From assembly GCA_946886925.1 (NCBI GenBank), contig CAMPJQ010000096.1, forward strand, positions 1-8,268: a DNA stretch of 8,268 nt, in the 5' to 3' direction. Source of the stretch: an uncultured Terrimonas sp. (GTDB taxonomy: Bacteria > Bacteroidota > Bacteroidia > Chitinophagales > Chitinophagaceae). Every line of letters starts with the position of its first letter. The stretch's first letter is position 1. The notes beneath the pieces are model-generated. The model was not told where the DNA came from. It saw only the letters and a list, made by a program, of their open reading frames with translations, and made no database searches. Below, one piece after another: positions 1 to 5,696 of this stretch. A program made the translations under genes and the position numbers.

Positions 1-1
1 G

Positions 2-1204
2 TCAGGCACCAAATTTCAATTTGCTTTTGACGATGGTGACACGGATAATTCCGGTGAAACTGCGTTGAGTCACCTCTACGATTACCCGAACACCTACCGG
101 CCCAGTGTGTTGCTGGTTGATTCGCAGGACTGTAGGGTAACGGTAAACGGCCCAACACCCATCAATGTAAAAGGCGCTGTACCTGTTTTTAATATTGACA
201 AGAAACAATTTTGCGATTCGGGAACCATTTTTGTCACCAATTATTCCATAAGCAATGAACCTATTGTTTCAAATATTTGGGATTTTGGTGATGGCAACAC
301 AACTCCCGATGAAGATCCGCCTGCTCATGCCTTTCCGCAGCCCGGCTTATACCCGGTTTCGCTTACCGCCACCACACAAAGTGGCTGCGAAAGAACATTT
401 ACCGACACGGTGCGGGTGTACCGCACACCTAACCCCGTAATTGGAGTGGAGGACATTACCTGTATAAACCGGGCGATCGCTTTCAATGGCACACTTGCCC
501 AGCCACCGGATACCGCCATACAATGGAGCTGGAATTTTGGCGACGGTAGAACATCCGGCGAAAGGAATAATGATATTAGTTACGAGAATCCCGGGAGTTA
601 TACAGTAACCTTGTCGGCTGCTAATAGTTTAGGATGCGGAAATACAGCTACATTTCCTTTAACCGTTGCTCCTTTGCCTGTTATTACAACGCAAAATGTA
701 ATTATACCGGTTGGCGGTGAAATAGTGTTGCCTGTAAGTTATAGCAGTGGCATCAGCAATTATGCCTGGACACCGCCGGAGGGGTTAAGCTGCGCTACCT
801 GCCCAGCCCCAATAGCCAAACCATCCCTGACCACTACCTATCATGTGCAGGTAACAGACAGTAATACCTGTGTAAATAATGCTGATATAATGGTGGAGGT
901 AGTTTGCAAGGCGGAGAATTATTTTGTGCCCAATACATTTTCACCCAATGGTGATGGCATGAACGAAGTATTTTACCCCCGTGGCAAAGGACTGGCAAGC
1001 GTACAATCTATGAAAATTTATAACCGCTGGGGACAACTGGTTTTCGACCGGCGAAACTTTTCAGCAAATGATCCTACAAAAGGGTGGAACGGAAAAATGG
1101 GGAACCAGGCTGTGCCGCCCGATGTATATGTATATATGATAGAATTTATTTGCGAAAATGCACAGATCGTACCCATGAAGGGAAACGTAACATTAATAAG
1201 ATAA
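2..1204 (+). CDS. PKD-repeat surface protein with type B T9SS C-terminal domain (5'-truncated by window edge)
   Basis: The frame is open from the first base, so this is the last 400 residues of a longer protein; a TTG at 65 lies inside a PKD repeat and is not the real start. Visible parts are the end of one PKD repeat (residues 1-49, FDDGDT, then HLYDYPNTY), two complete PKD repeats (about 66-139 with WDFGDGNT; about 143-222 with WNFGDGRT and NPGSYTVTLSA), a further beta module with CATCPAP and TTTYHVQVTDSNTC (about 226-301), and a C-terminal domain (about 304-400) with FVPNTFSPNGDGMNEVF, MKIYNRWGQLVF, GWNGK and PPDVYVYMIE. That last domain is the gliding-motility-associated CHU_C type, known as the type B sorting signal of T9SS. 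The protein is therefore probably exported across the outer membrane and held at or released from the surface; PKD repeats suggest adhesion or a stalk. The cargo part lies upstream. The stop is 4 bases before the SprF-like gene, implying one operon. Family call is firm; biological role is inference. Confidence 0.93.
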   Translation, partial: SGTKFQFAFDDGDTDNSGETALSHLYDYPNTYRPSVLLVDSQDCRVTVNGPTPINVKGAVPVFNIDKKQFCDSGTIFVTNYSISNEPIVSNIWDFGDGNTTPDEDPPAHAFPQPGLYPVSLTATTQSGCERTFTDTVRVYRTPNPVIGVEDITCINRAIAFNGTLAQPPDTAIQWSWNFGDGRTSGERNNDISYENPGSYTVTLSAANSLGCGNTATFPLTVAPLPVITTQNVIIPVGGEIVLPVSYSSGISNYAWTPPEGLSCATCPAPIAKPSLTTTYHVQVTDSNTCVNNADIMVEVVCKAENYFVPNTFSPNGDGMNEVFYPRGKGLASVQSMKIYNRWGQLVFDRRNFSANDPTKGWNGKMGNQAVPPDVYVYMIEFICENAQIVPMKGNVTLIR

Positions 1205-1208
1205 GCGT

Positions 1209-2264
1209 ATGTTCAACAAAAGAAATACATATTATCTGCTTTTTTGTACGCTGCTTAGGCAAGGCCTTGTAGTTGTTTTTGTATTGTTTTCTGTTGTTGC
1301 AAAAACTCAGGATCTTCACTTTTCACAATTCTATGAGGCACCATTGGTACGGAATCCTGCGCTTGCAGGGCTTTTTGAAGGCGACGTAAGAGCGCAGCTG
1401 GTATACCGCAATCAGTGGGGAAGCGTAACCACGCCTTATCAAACCGGTTCGCTTAACGGAGAATATAAGTTTGCGGTTGGAAAAGGTGACGACTTTGTTA
1501 CTGCCGGGTTGCAAATATTATGGGATAAAGCGGGTTCAGTGGCACTCAACACCACACACCTGTTGCCTGCGGTGAATTACCACAAATCCATGAACGCCGA
1601 CAAAAACAGGTACCTTTCTATTGGATTCATGGGGGGATTGGTATCGCGGCGCCTTGACCGGTCTAAAGTAACCACCAATAACCAGTACTTAGATGGTTTT
1701 GGATACAATGGCTCGCTGCCCGACGGTGAAACTTTCGCTTCCAACTATTCTTATTTTGACGCGGGGGTGGGCATGAGTTACAATTCATCATTAGGCGATA
1801 GAAAAGAGAATAATTTCTTTGTAGGATTTGCCTATCATCATTTTAATAAACCCGCCAATTCGTTTTACCAAAAATTACAGCATTTGCCCAAATGGGTGGT
1901 TTCCGGGGGGGTGAGAACTACTATGGGCGATTTATCATACATCACTTTTAATGCCGATGTAAGTGTACAGGGGCCATTTAAAGAACTGATAGGAGGGGCA
2001 ATGTATTCAAGAAAAATAGGAGATATGGAAGCGCCTGACTATGTTGTACACGTGGGAGGGTACTTAAGATGGGAAGATGCGATCATCCCGGTAGTAAAGT
2101 TAGACTATCATCCTTTTTCGCTCGCATTCAGTTATGATATGAACATCTCGCAATTGCGCACATCGAGCCAGGGCAGGGGAGGATTTGAAATTGCACTTAG
2201 CTATATCGGCTTTTTGAACAGCAATGGCAGCACCAAAGATATATTACGGTGTCCGCGGTTCTGA
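1209..2264 (+). CDS. PorP/SprF family type IX secretion outer-membrane protein
   Basis: 351 residues, usual for the family. Residues 1-34 form a long hydrophobic signal ending AKTQ, followed directly by the family's characteristic mature N-terminus (DLHFSQFYEAP, then RNPALAGLF). The body is a chain of amphipathic strands of an outer-membrane barrel, and the end carries the diagnostic SYDMNIS...GGFEIALSYIGF and a terminal CPRF. ATG 1209 is chosen because it begins 4 bases after the upstream stop and gives a complete signal peptide. In Flavobacterium johnsoniae, SprF is encoded beside the adhesin SprB and is needed for its export; type B cargo genes in Bacteroidota often have such a partner. 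The neighbour here is a type B cargo, so the likely role is export or anchoring of that protein. Bacteroidota carry many paralogues, so I do not call it the gliding gene sprF or the core gene porP. No terminator hairpin follows. Confidence 0.93.
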   Translation: MFNKRNTYYLLFCTLLRQGLVVVFVLFSVVAKTQDLHFSQFYEAPLVRNPALAGLFEGDVRAQLVYRNQWGSVTTPYQTGSLNGEYKFAVGKGDDFVTAGLQILWDKAGSVALNTTHLLPAVNYHKSMNADKNRYLSIGFMGGLVSRRLDRSKVTTNNQYLDGFGYNGSLPDGETFASNYSYFDAGVGMSYNSSLGDRKENNFFVGFAYHHFNKPANSFYQKLQHLPKWVVSGGVRTTMGDLSYITFNADVSVQGPFKELIGGAMYSRKIGDMEAPDYVVHVGGYLRWEDAIIPVVKLDYHPFSLAFSYDMNISQLRTSSQGRGGFEIALSYIGFLNSNGSTKDILRCPRF

Positions 2265-2322
2265 TCGTTTCCACACTTTCACAATACTCCAAATTACCAT
2301 TTTTCAATTTTTCTCCTATACT

Positions 2323-2351
2323 TTGAAAGACAAAATTTGCGTTATGTTTTG
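2323..2351 (+). promoter_or_regulatory. candidate promoter of the small CTD protein gene
   Basis: A TTG (2323-2325) is followed after 17 bases by TATGTTTTG (2343-2351), which is one base longer than the Bacteroidota -7 consensus TAnnTTTG. Transcription would begin about 5-8 bases later, leaving a leader of under 25 bases. The match is imperfect in an AT-rich stretch, so this is a candidate only. Confidence 0.3.
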
Positions 2352-2354
2352 CAG

Positions 2355-2372
2355 ATAAAATCCTAATTTTAT
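2355..2372. repeat. perfect 7-bp AT-rich inverted repeat just before a GTG start
   Basis: ATAAAAT (2355-2361) and its exact reverse complement ATTTTAT (2366-2372) flank a CCTA loop and end 3 bases before the GTG at 2376. It could be an operator or an RNA hairpin covering the ribosome landing site. An AT-only stem is weak and can arise by chance in such sequence. Confidence 0.4.
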
Positions 2373-2375
2373 AGA

Positions 2376-2720
2376 GTGAAGAAATTTACACTGATATTTT
2401 TGGTAGGAGTTATATTACATTTTTCCGGCTCGGGCCAGGAAAAATATCTCCTTGCTGCCAAAGATCCTGTTGTAAAAATCTTAAAATTCTATCCCAATCC
2501 CGCTACTACGCTCATTAATTTCGATTTTCAGAAAAGTTACGACAAGTCTTATAGTTTACGGATATATAATTTTTTAGGTAAGAAAGTTTTTGAGCTTGCC
2601 AATATAAGCCTCACCAACCAGGTAAATCTTTCCGATTTTACACGGGGAGTATACATTTTTCAACTGCGCGACAGGAACGGGAAGGTCATCGAATCGGGCA
2701 AGTTCCAGGTGTCTAAATAA
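2376..2720 (+). CDS. small secreted protein consisting mainly of a type A T9SS sorting domain
   Basis: 114 residues from a GTG start, chosen because it opens a normal signal peptide (KKFTLIFLVGVILHFSG, residues 2-18); no ATG is suitably placed. After a short linker (about 20-35), residues 36-114 form a T9SS type A C-terminal domain: FYPNPATTLINFDF, LRIYNFLGKKVFE, LSDFTRGVYIFQL and a closing KFQVSK. In known cargo this domain follows a large functional part and is removed or exchanged by the PorU sortase; here almost nothing is left to deliver. It may be a small free-standing secreted domain, the remnant of a larger cargo gene, or a protein using the fold for another purpose. No frameshifted cargo coding is visible in the 111 bases upstream, so there is no direct sign of decay. 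It is separated from the SprF-like gene by 111 bases and may have its own promoter. Confidence 0.85.
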   Translation: MKKFTLIFLVGVILHFSGSGQEKYLLAAKDPVVKILKFYPNPATTLINFDFQKSYDKSYSLRIYNFLGKKVFELANISLTNQVNLSDFTRGVYIFQLRDRNGKVIESGKFQVSK

Positions 2721-3065
2721 GCATATTTTTGCATGCTGTTTTAGCAGCCTCACCACCGTAGTAATTTACACTGCATTCAAATCGCAAAGTTTTAAATCTT
2801 CTTAGTCAAATCTTTGTCCTCTAATAGTTAGCGATCATTGTCATTTATAGAAGATGAACAGGTTGGTATTGCAGCATTTGTTAAGGCATAGCCTATATCC
2901 CAGGTACTCAATTTCAAAATTGCCAGTAGTGGGGGATAGGTGTTTACGCTAACTCACTGTATAGCATACACGAAAAAAAGATCACGTTACAATTCTTTGG
3001 AAAATGTTTCGTTTGAGCAGTGAATTTTCATTTTAAATATTCTTTTTAACTAAACCCTTAATTCG
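2721..3065. other. 345-base gene-free gap
   Basis: No convincing open reading frame, tRNA or rRNA fragment is seen on either strand. The stretch is AT-rich, holds a nested inverted repeat at 2880-2953 and a small hairpin TGTAT-AGC-ATACA at 2958-2970, and ends in a T-rich segment that should contain the promoter of the lipoprotein gene. TTTG at 2996-2999 and 3012-3015 are possible -33 boxes, but no clean TAnnTTTG follows at the usual distance. A weak 4-bp stem (GCTG/CAGC, about 2735-2750) after the upstream gene has no T-tract and is not called a terminator. Confidence 0.6.
2880..2953. repeat. nested imperfect inverted repeat, about 74 bases (possible structured RNA)
   Basis: Complementary blocks occur in mirror order around a centre near 2915: GTTA 2880-2883 with TAAC 2950-2953; GC 2886-2887 with GC 2948-2949; CC 2892-2893 with GG 2939-2940; TATCCC 2896-2901 with GGGATA 2933-2938; TACT 2905-2908 with AGTA 2925-2928; and CAATTT 2909-2914 with AAATTG 2917-2922. 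This allows one long stem with small bulges, about 22-24 pairs. It matches no RNA family I recognise and has no T-tract after it, so it is not an ordinary terminator. It could be a small RNA, a processing site or the remnant of a short mobile repeat. Confidence 0.45.
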
Positions 3066-3902
3066 ATGAGAAACCAATTTAATTTTTGGTATTTGGCTGT
3101 GTTTTTATCCCTGTCTTTATTTTTTTCCTGTAAGAAGGACGACCATCCTGGATCTCCCCCTCCTGCTGCAACAACTCCTCCGCCGGAGCCAACGTTGTTT
3201 GAGATGGTACAGGGAAGATGGGATGTTGATGTTCCTTTTGCCGGAAAGAAGGCCAATCCATCATCCCCTTCTTTTAAGAACCAGGAAAAGCAGGATATAG
3301 GTACGGTCACATCTGCAGAGTTTTTCGGTGATAGTACATGCATCATAACGTTTAATTATTATTACGGTATTGTTCAGAGGATCTCTGTTTCCGACAGCGT
3401 TACTTTTAATATTGACGGACTGGGCCCGCTGACAGATGTCAGGGTGTATGGTGATTCTTTAAGCTTTTCGTTCACGTATTATGATATGCCCATGACTGTG
3501 AAGGCAGCAAAAAGGAAGAATATAGATGTGGATGAAAATAAAGAAGCATTGCTGAATACCTGGAAATTAACCACTGAAGAAGATGGCGCTGCCTTTTACG
3601 AGGAAAACGAGATAAATGGCGATTTTCATATGATCATATCGGGTGCCGGAAGCTTTGTACAGCAATACCCGGATTACGCGGAGTCTTTTAACTGGAGGTG
3701 GCATCCTGAAGAGCCGGATGCCGTTGTGCCTTATTTTGCAGGCGGGGACGATGAAAACAATAATCATTATTTCAAAATACTGGAATTGAGCAGTACCAGG
3801 CTAAAGGTGCAGGAAATCTTTATGGAACCGGTATATGACAATGATGTCATCACCGGGTACGAAAAGATAGTAGCCAATACCTTTGTTCTCACCGCCAAAT
3901 AA
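3066..3902 (+). CDS. putative surface lipoprotein with two lipocalin-like halves
   Basis: 278 residues with a clear lipoprotein signal: a hydrophobic run at 8-20 and a lipobox ending FFSC with Cys22. The next residues are KKDD; a Lys followed by two acidic residues just after the lipidated Cys matches the lipoprotein export signal described in Capnocytophaga and Flavobacterium for display on the outer face of the outer membrane. A proline-rich linker (31-42) follows. The rest is beta-rich and looks like two similar halves: LFEMVQGRW (44-52) through residue 148, and LLNTWKL (162-168) through the end, each beginning with a short helix-like stretch and a Trp and closing with strands (VYGDSLSFSF; LSSTRLKVQ...FVLTA). 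This resembles the lipocalin-like lipoproteins common in Bacteroidota. Ligand and function cannot be told. The gene stands alone with a terminator-like hairpin 23 bases after its stop. Confidence 0.82.
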   Translation: MRNQFNFWYLAVFLSLSLFFSCKKDDHPGSPPPAATTPPPEPTLFEMVQGRWDVDVPFAGKKANPSSPSFKNQEKQDIGTVTSAEFFGDSTCIITFNYYYGIVQRISVSDSVTFNIDGLGPLTDVRVYGDSLSFSFTYYDMPMTVKAAKRKNIDVDENKEALLNTWKLTTEEDGAAFYEENEINGDFHMIISGAGSFVQQYPDYAESFNWRWHPEEPDAVVPYFAGGDDENNNHYFKILELSSTRLKVQEIFMEPVYDNDVITGYEKIVANTFVLTAK

Positions 3903-3925
3903 AAAATTGCACAGGCAAAAATGAT

Positions 3926-3958
3926 ATAAAGCCGTTGGGTACATACCCGCGGCTTTAT
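3926..3958. terminator. terminator-like hairpin after the lipoprotein gene
   Basis: A 9-bp perfect outer stem, ATAAAGCCG (3926-3934) with CGGCTTTAT (3950-3958), continues past a small internal loop into GGGT (3937-3940) and ACCC (3945-3948) with an ACAT loop. There is no long T-run on the plus strand, but the stem ends in CTTTAT and it lies 23 bases after the stop at 3902, so it probably ends or protects that transcript. Confidence 0.7.
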
Positions 3959-4032
3959 GATCTTATATCCGCTTCAAAATTATCACCCGTCTTTTTTCAA
4001 ACCAGGCAATTGCAAAACTGACAGGTCCTGCA

Positions 4033-4071
4033 AAAAAGAAAAGCCGGTCATGAGACCGGCTTGTTCTTTTT
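4033..4071 (-). terminator. strong terminator after tRNA-Gln, possibly bidirectional
   Basis: AAGCCGGTC (4041-4049) and GACCGGCTT (4054-4062) form a perfect GC-rich 9-bp stem with a 4-base loop. AAAAAGAA (4033-4040) can extend it by pairing with TTCTTTTT (4064-4071) around one bulged G. Read on the minus strand it begins right after the tRNA 3' end and is followed by a T-rich tail, the classic intrinsic form. Read on the plus strand it also has a T-rich tail, so it can stop transcription from either side. Confidence 0.85.
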
Positions 4072-4144
4072 GGTTGCCCGACCTGGATTCGAACCAAGAC
4101 AAACAGTACCAAAAACTGTCGTACTACCATTATACTATCGGGCA
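4071..4144 (-). tRNA. tRNA-Gln, anticodon UUG
   Basis: On the minus strand the sequence folds as a full cloverleaf. The acceptor arms TGCCCGA and TCGGGCA pair completely; the D arm has a GTA/TAC stem; the anticodon arm is ACAGT-TTTTGGT-ACTGT; the variable loop has 4 bases; and the T arm is CTTGG-TTCGAAT-CCAGG with one G-U pair. Loop positions 34-36 read TTG, which decodes CAA glutamine codons. The body covers 4074-4144 with A73 as discriminator, and 4071-4073 supply an encoded CCA. It lies 77 bases downstream of tyrS on the same strand, and has its own candidate promoter and terminator. Confidence 0.96.
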
Positions 4145-4172
4145 ATCCGTCCTTAACAAAGTTTAAGGGCTG

Positions 4173-4204
4173 CAAAAGTAAATACTCGCCGCATGTAAAC
4201 CAAA
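4173..4204 (-). promoter_or_regulatory. promoter of tRNA-Gln
   Basis: On the minus strand, TTTG (4204-4201) is followed after 20 bases by TACTTTTG (4180-4173), an exact match to the Bacteroidota -33 TTTG / -7 TAnnTTTG pattern. Transcription would start near 4168, about 24 bases before the mature 5' end at 4144. The leader contains a small CTTAA/TTAAG stem (4152-4167) that may aid processing. Confidence 0.6.
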
Positions 4205-4221
4205 TTTCATCCACGGATAAA

Positions 4222-5499
4222 TTAATAGGCTGTAACCAGGTAATAATTTTTTTTGCCCTTTTGGATCAATACATATTTATCGTGTAAAAGATCGGCAGCA
4301 TTAATTTCTCTGGCAATATTATCAATTTTGTTCCGGTTAATGCTTACCCCACCGCTTTGGATCATCTTTCGGGCTTCCCCTTTGCTGGAAAAGCTGCCCG
4401 TTTCAGCTAAAAAGGAAACAATATCAATACCGCTACTGATTTTTTGTTTCGGGTAATCAAATTTTATCACGCCTTCCATATTTTCGAGATCTTCGGCACT
4501 TAATGATTCCACAGGCGCCGTTTGCCGGGAAAATAATTTTTCTGTTGTTTCAACGGCTTTATTGAATTGCTCTTCCCCGTGAATGAAAATTGTTACTTCT
4601 TTAGCCAGTGTTTTTTGCAGCAGGCGGCCCGCAGGATTTTGATGATGTTGTTCCTGCAGGGTACTGATCTCCGCGGGAGGTAAAAAAGTGAAAATTTTAA
4701 TCCATTTTTCAGCGTCTTCATCCGAAGCATTAAGCCAGAACTGATAAAACTGGTAAGGCGAAGTTCTTTCCGCGTTTAACCATATATTTCCTTTTTCGGT
4801 TTTGCCGAATTTTCCGCCGTCGGCTTTTGTAATGAGCGGACAGGTAAAAGCAAATGCTTCTCCGCCTGCCTTACGCCGTATAAGTTCCGATCCGGTTGTA
4901 ATATTGCCCCACTGGTCGCTACCACCCATTTGAAGTTTGCAGTTCTTATTTGTGTACAGCCAGTAATAGTCATATCCCTGCATGAGCTGGTAGGCAAATT
5001 CGGTGTAACTGATGCCGGTATCGCCTTCGATCCGTTTTTTTACGCTGTCTTTGGCCATCATGTAGTTGACCGTAATGTATTTACCTGCATCCCGCAAAAA
5101 CTCAATAAAGCTGATGTGTTTGAACCAGTCGTAGTTGTTTACGAGTTCTGCGTTGTTCGGCAGAGAGGGATTGAAATCAAGGTGTTTTTCCAATTGTTGC
5201 CTGATCCCTGCTATATTAATCTCTAATTGTTCGGAACTCAGCAGGTTTCTTTCTTCACTTTTGCCGCTGGGGTCGCCGATCATACCTGTTGCACCCCCAA
5301 TAAGGGCAATGGGTTTATGACCTTTCTTTTGCAGGTGTACCAGCAATAAAATGGGTACCAGGCTCCCAATATGCAGGCTGTCTGCCGTAGGGTCAAAGCC
5401 AATATAAGCCGTTGTCATTTCTTTATCCAATTGTTCTGCTGTTCCGGGCATCATATCCTGAAGCATGCCCCGCCATTTCAATTCTTCTATAAGCGTCAT
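4222..5499 (-). CDS. tyrS: tyrosine--tRNA ligase
   Basis: 425 residues, the usual length for bacterial TyrRS. The cytoplasmic enzyme activates tyrosine with ATP and charges tRNA-Tyr. Class I signatures are complete: YIGFDPTADSLHIGS, with HIGS at 43-46 as the HIGH motif; the tyrosine pocket YQLMQGYD (170-177); GGSDQWGN (192-199); and KFGKT (230-234) as the KMSKS-type loop. A C-terminal S4 RNA-binding domain (about 356-422) includes EARKMIQSGGVSINRNK. I place the start at ATG 5499 (MTLIEELKWRGML) because it matches the family N-terminus; an in-frame TTG two codons upstream (5505) is less likely. It is transcribed away from the PorV-like gene, and tRNA-Gln follows downstream. No T-box-like leader is visible. 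No missing residue or frame problem is seen. Confidence 0.97.
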   Translation of the reverse strand: MTLIEELKWRGMLQDMMPGTAEQLDKEMTTAYIGFDPTADSLHIGSLVPILLLVHLQKKGHKPIALIGGATGMIGDPSGKSEERNLLSSEQLEINIAGIRQQLEKHLDFNPSLPNNAELVNNYDWFKHISFIEFLRDAGKYITVNYMMAKDSVKKRIEGDTGISYTEFAYQLMQGYDYYWLYTNKNCKLQMGGSDQWGNITTGSELIRRKAGGEAFAFTCPLITKADGGKFGKTEKGNIWLNAERTSPYQFYQFWLNASDEDAEKWIKIFTFLPPAEISTLQEQHHQNPAGRLLQKTLAKEVTIFIHGEEQFNKAVETTEKLFSRQTAPVESLSAEDLENMEGVIKFDYPKQKISSGIDIVSFLAETGSFSSKGEARKMIQSGGVSINRNKIDNIAREINAADLLHDKYVLIQKGKKNYYLVTAY

Positions 5500-5516
5500 T
5501 TTCAAATGGTTTTGGG

Positions 5517-5524
5517 CAAAAATA
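5517..5524 (-). promoter_or_regulatory. candidate -7 box of tyrS
   Basis: On the minus strand TATTTTTG matches TAnnTTTG exactly and lies 17 bases before the tyrS ATG, giving a very short leader of about 10 bases. I find no convincing TTTG at the -33 position. Confidence 0.42.
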
Positions 5525-5624
5525 ATGTTAGTTTACGAAGGCTGTTTAAAAAGGCAATATTTGGAGCATAAATCCGTTATAAAAGCTTGTATTTTAATGT
5601 CCACCGCTGCTAAGTGTTCCTGTG

Positions 5625-5632
5625 TATATTTG
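5625..5632 (+). promoter_or_regulatory. candidate -7 box of the porV-like/porU-like operon
   Basis: TATATTTG matches TAnnTTTG exactly and sits 64 bases before the ATG at 5697. No clear -33 TTTG is seen upstream. The predicted leader of roughly 55-60 bases carries an imperfect tandem repeat (AAACGGTCCGG at 5640-5650, AAACGGTCGG at 5651-5660) and a seven-codon reading frame. Confidence 0.42.
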
Positions 5633-5667
5633 CAATGTCAAACGGTCCGGAAACGGTCGGCTACAAG

Positions 5668-5691
5668 ATGAAATTACTTATCAGAAAATAA
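5668..5691 (+). other. possible seven-residue leader reading frame (MKLLIRK)
   Basis: An ATG at 5668 opens a frame of seven codons that closes with TAA at 5689-5691, only 5 bases before the ATG of the PorV-like gene and in a different frame. If translated it could feed ribosomes to the next start. It is short enough to be chance. Confidence 0.2.
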
Positions 5692-5696
5692 GTTGA

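Noticed and set aside
65..1204. TTG at 65 as the start of the PKD protein
   Set aside because: The frame is open to the window edge and the bases before it encode the first part of a PKD repeat (FDDGDT), so the gene starts upstream of the window.
1209..2264. Naming this gene sprF or porP
   Set aside because: Bacteroidota carry many paralogues of this family, and neighbours of the gliding or core T9SS loci are not present here.
2735..2750. Hairpin GCTG-TTTTAG-CAGC as terminator of the CTD-only gene
   Set aside because: Only a 4-bp stem and no T-tract follows.
2721..3065. Insertion sequence or CRISPR remnant in the gap
   Set aside because: No transposase coding, terminal repeats with target duplications or regularly spaced repeats are seen.
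3957..4214. Short open frames on both strands between the lipoprotein gene and tyrS
   Set aside because: They run across two hairpins and the tRNA-Gln gene and have no protein-like features.
5503..5505. TTG 5505 as the tyrS start
   Set aside because: ATG at 5499, two codons later, gives the usual TyrRS N-terminus.
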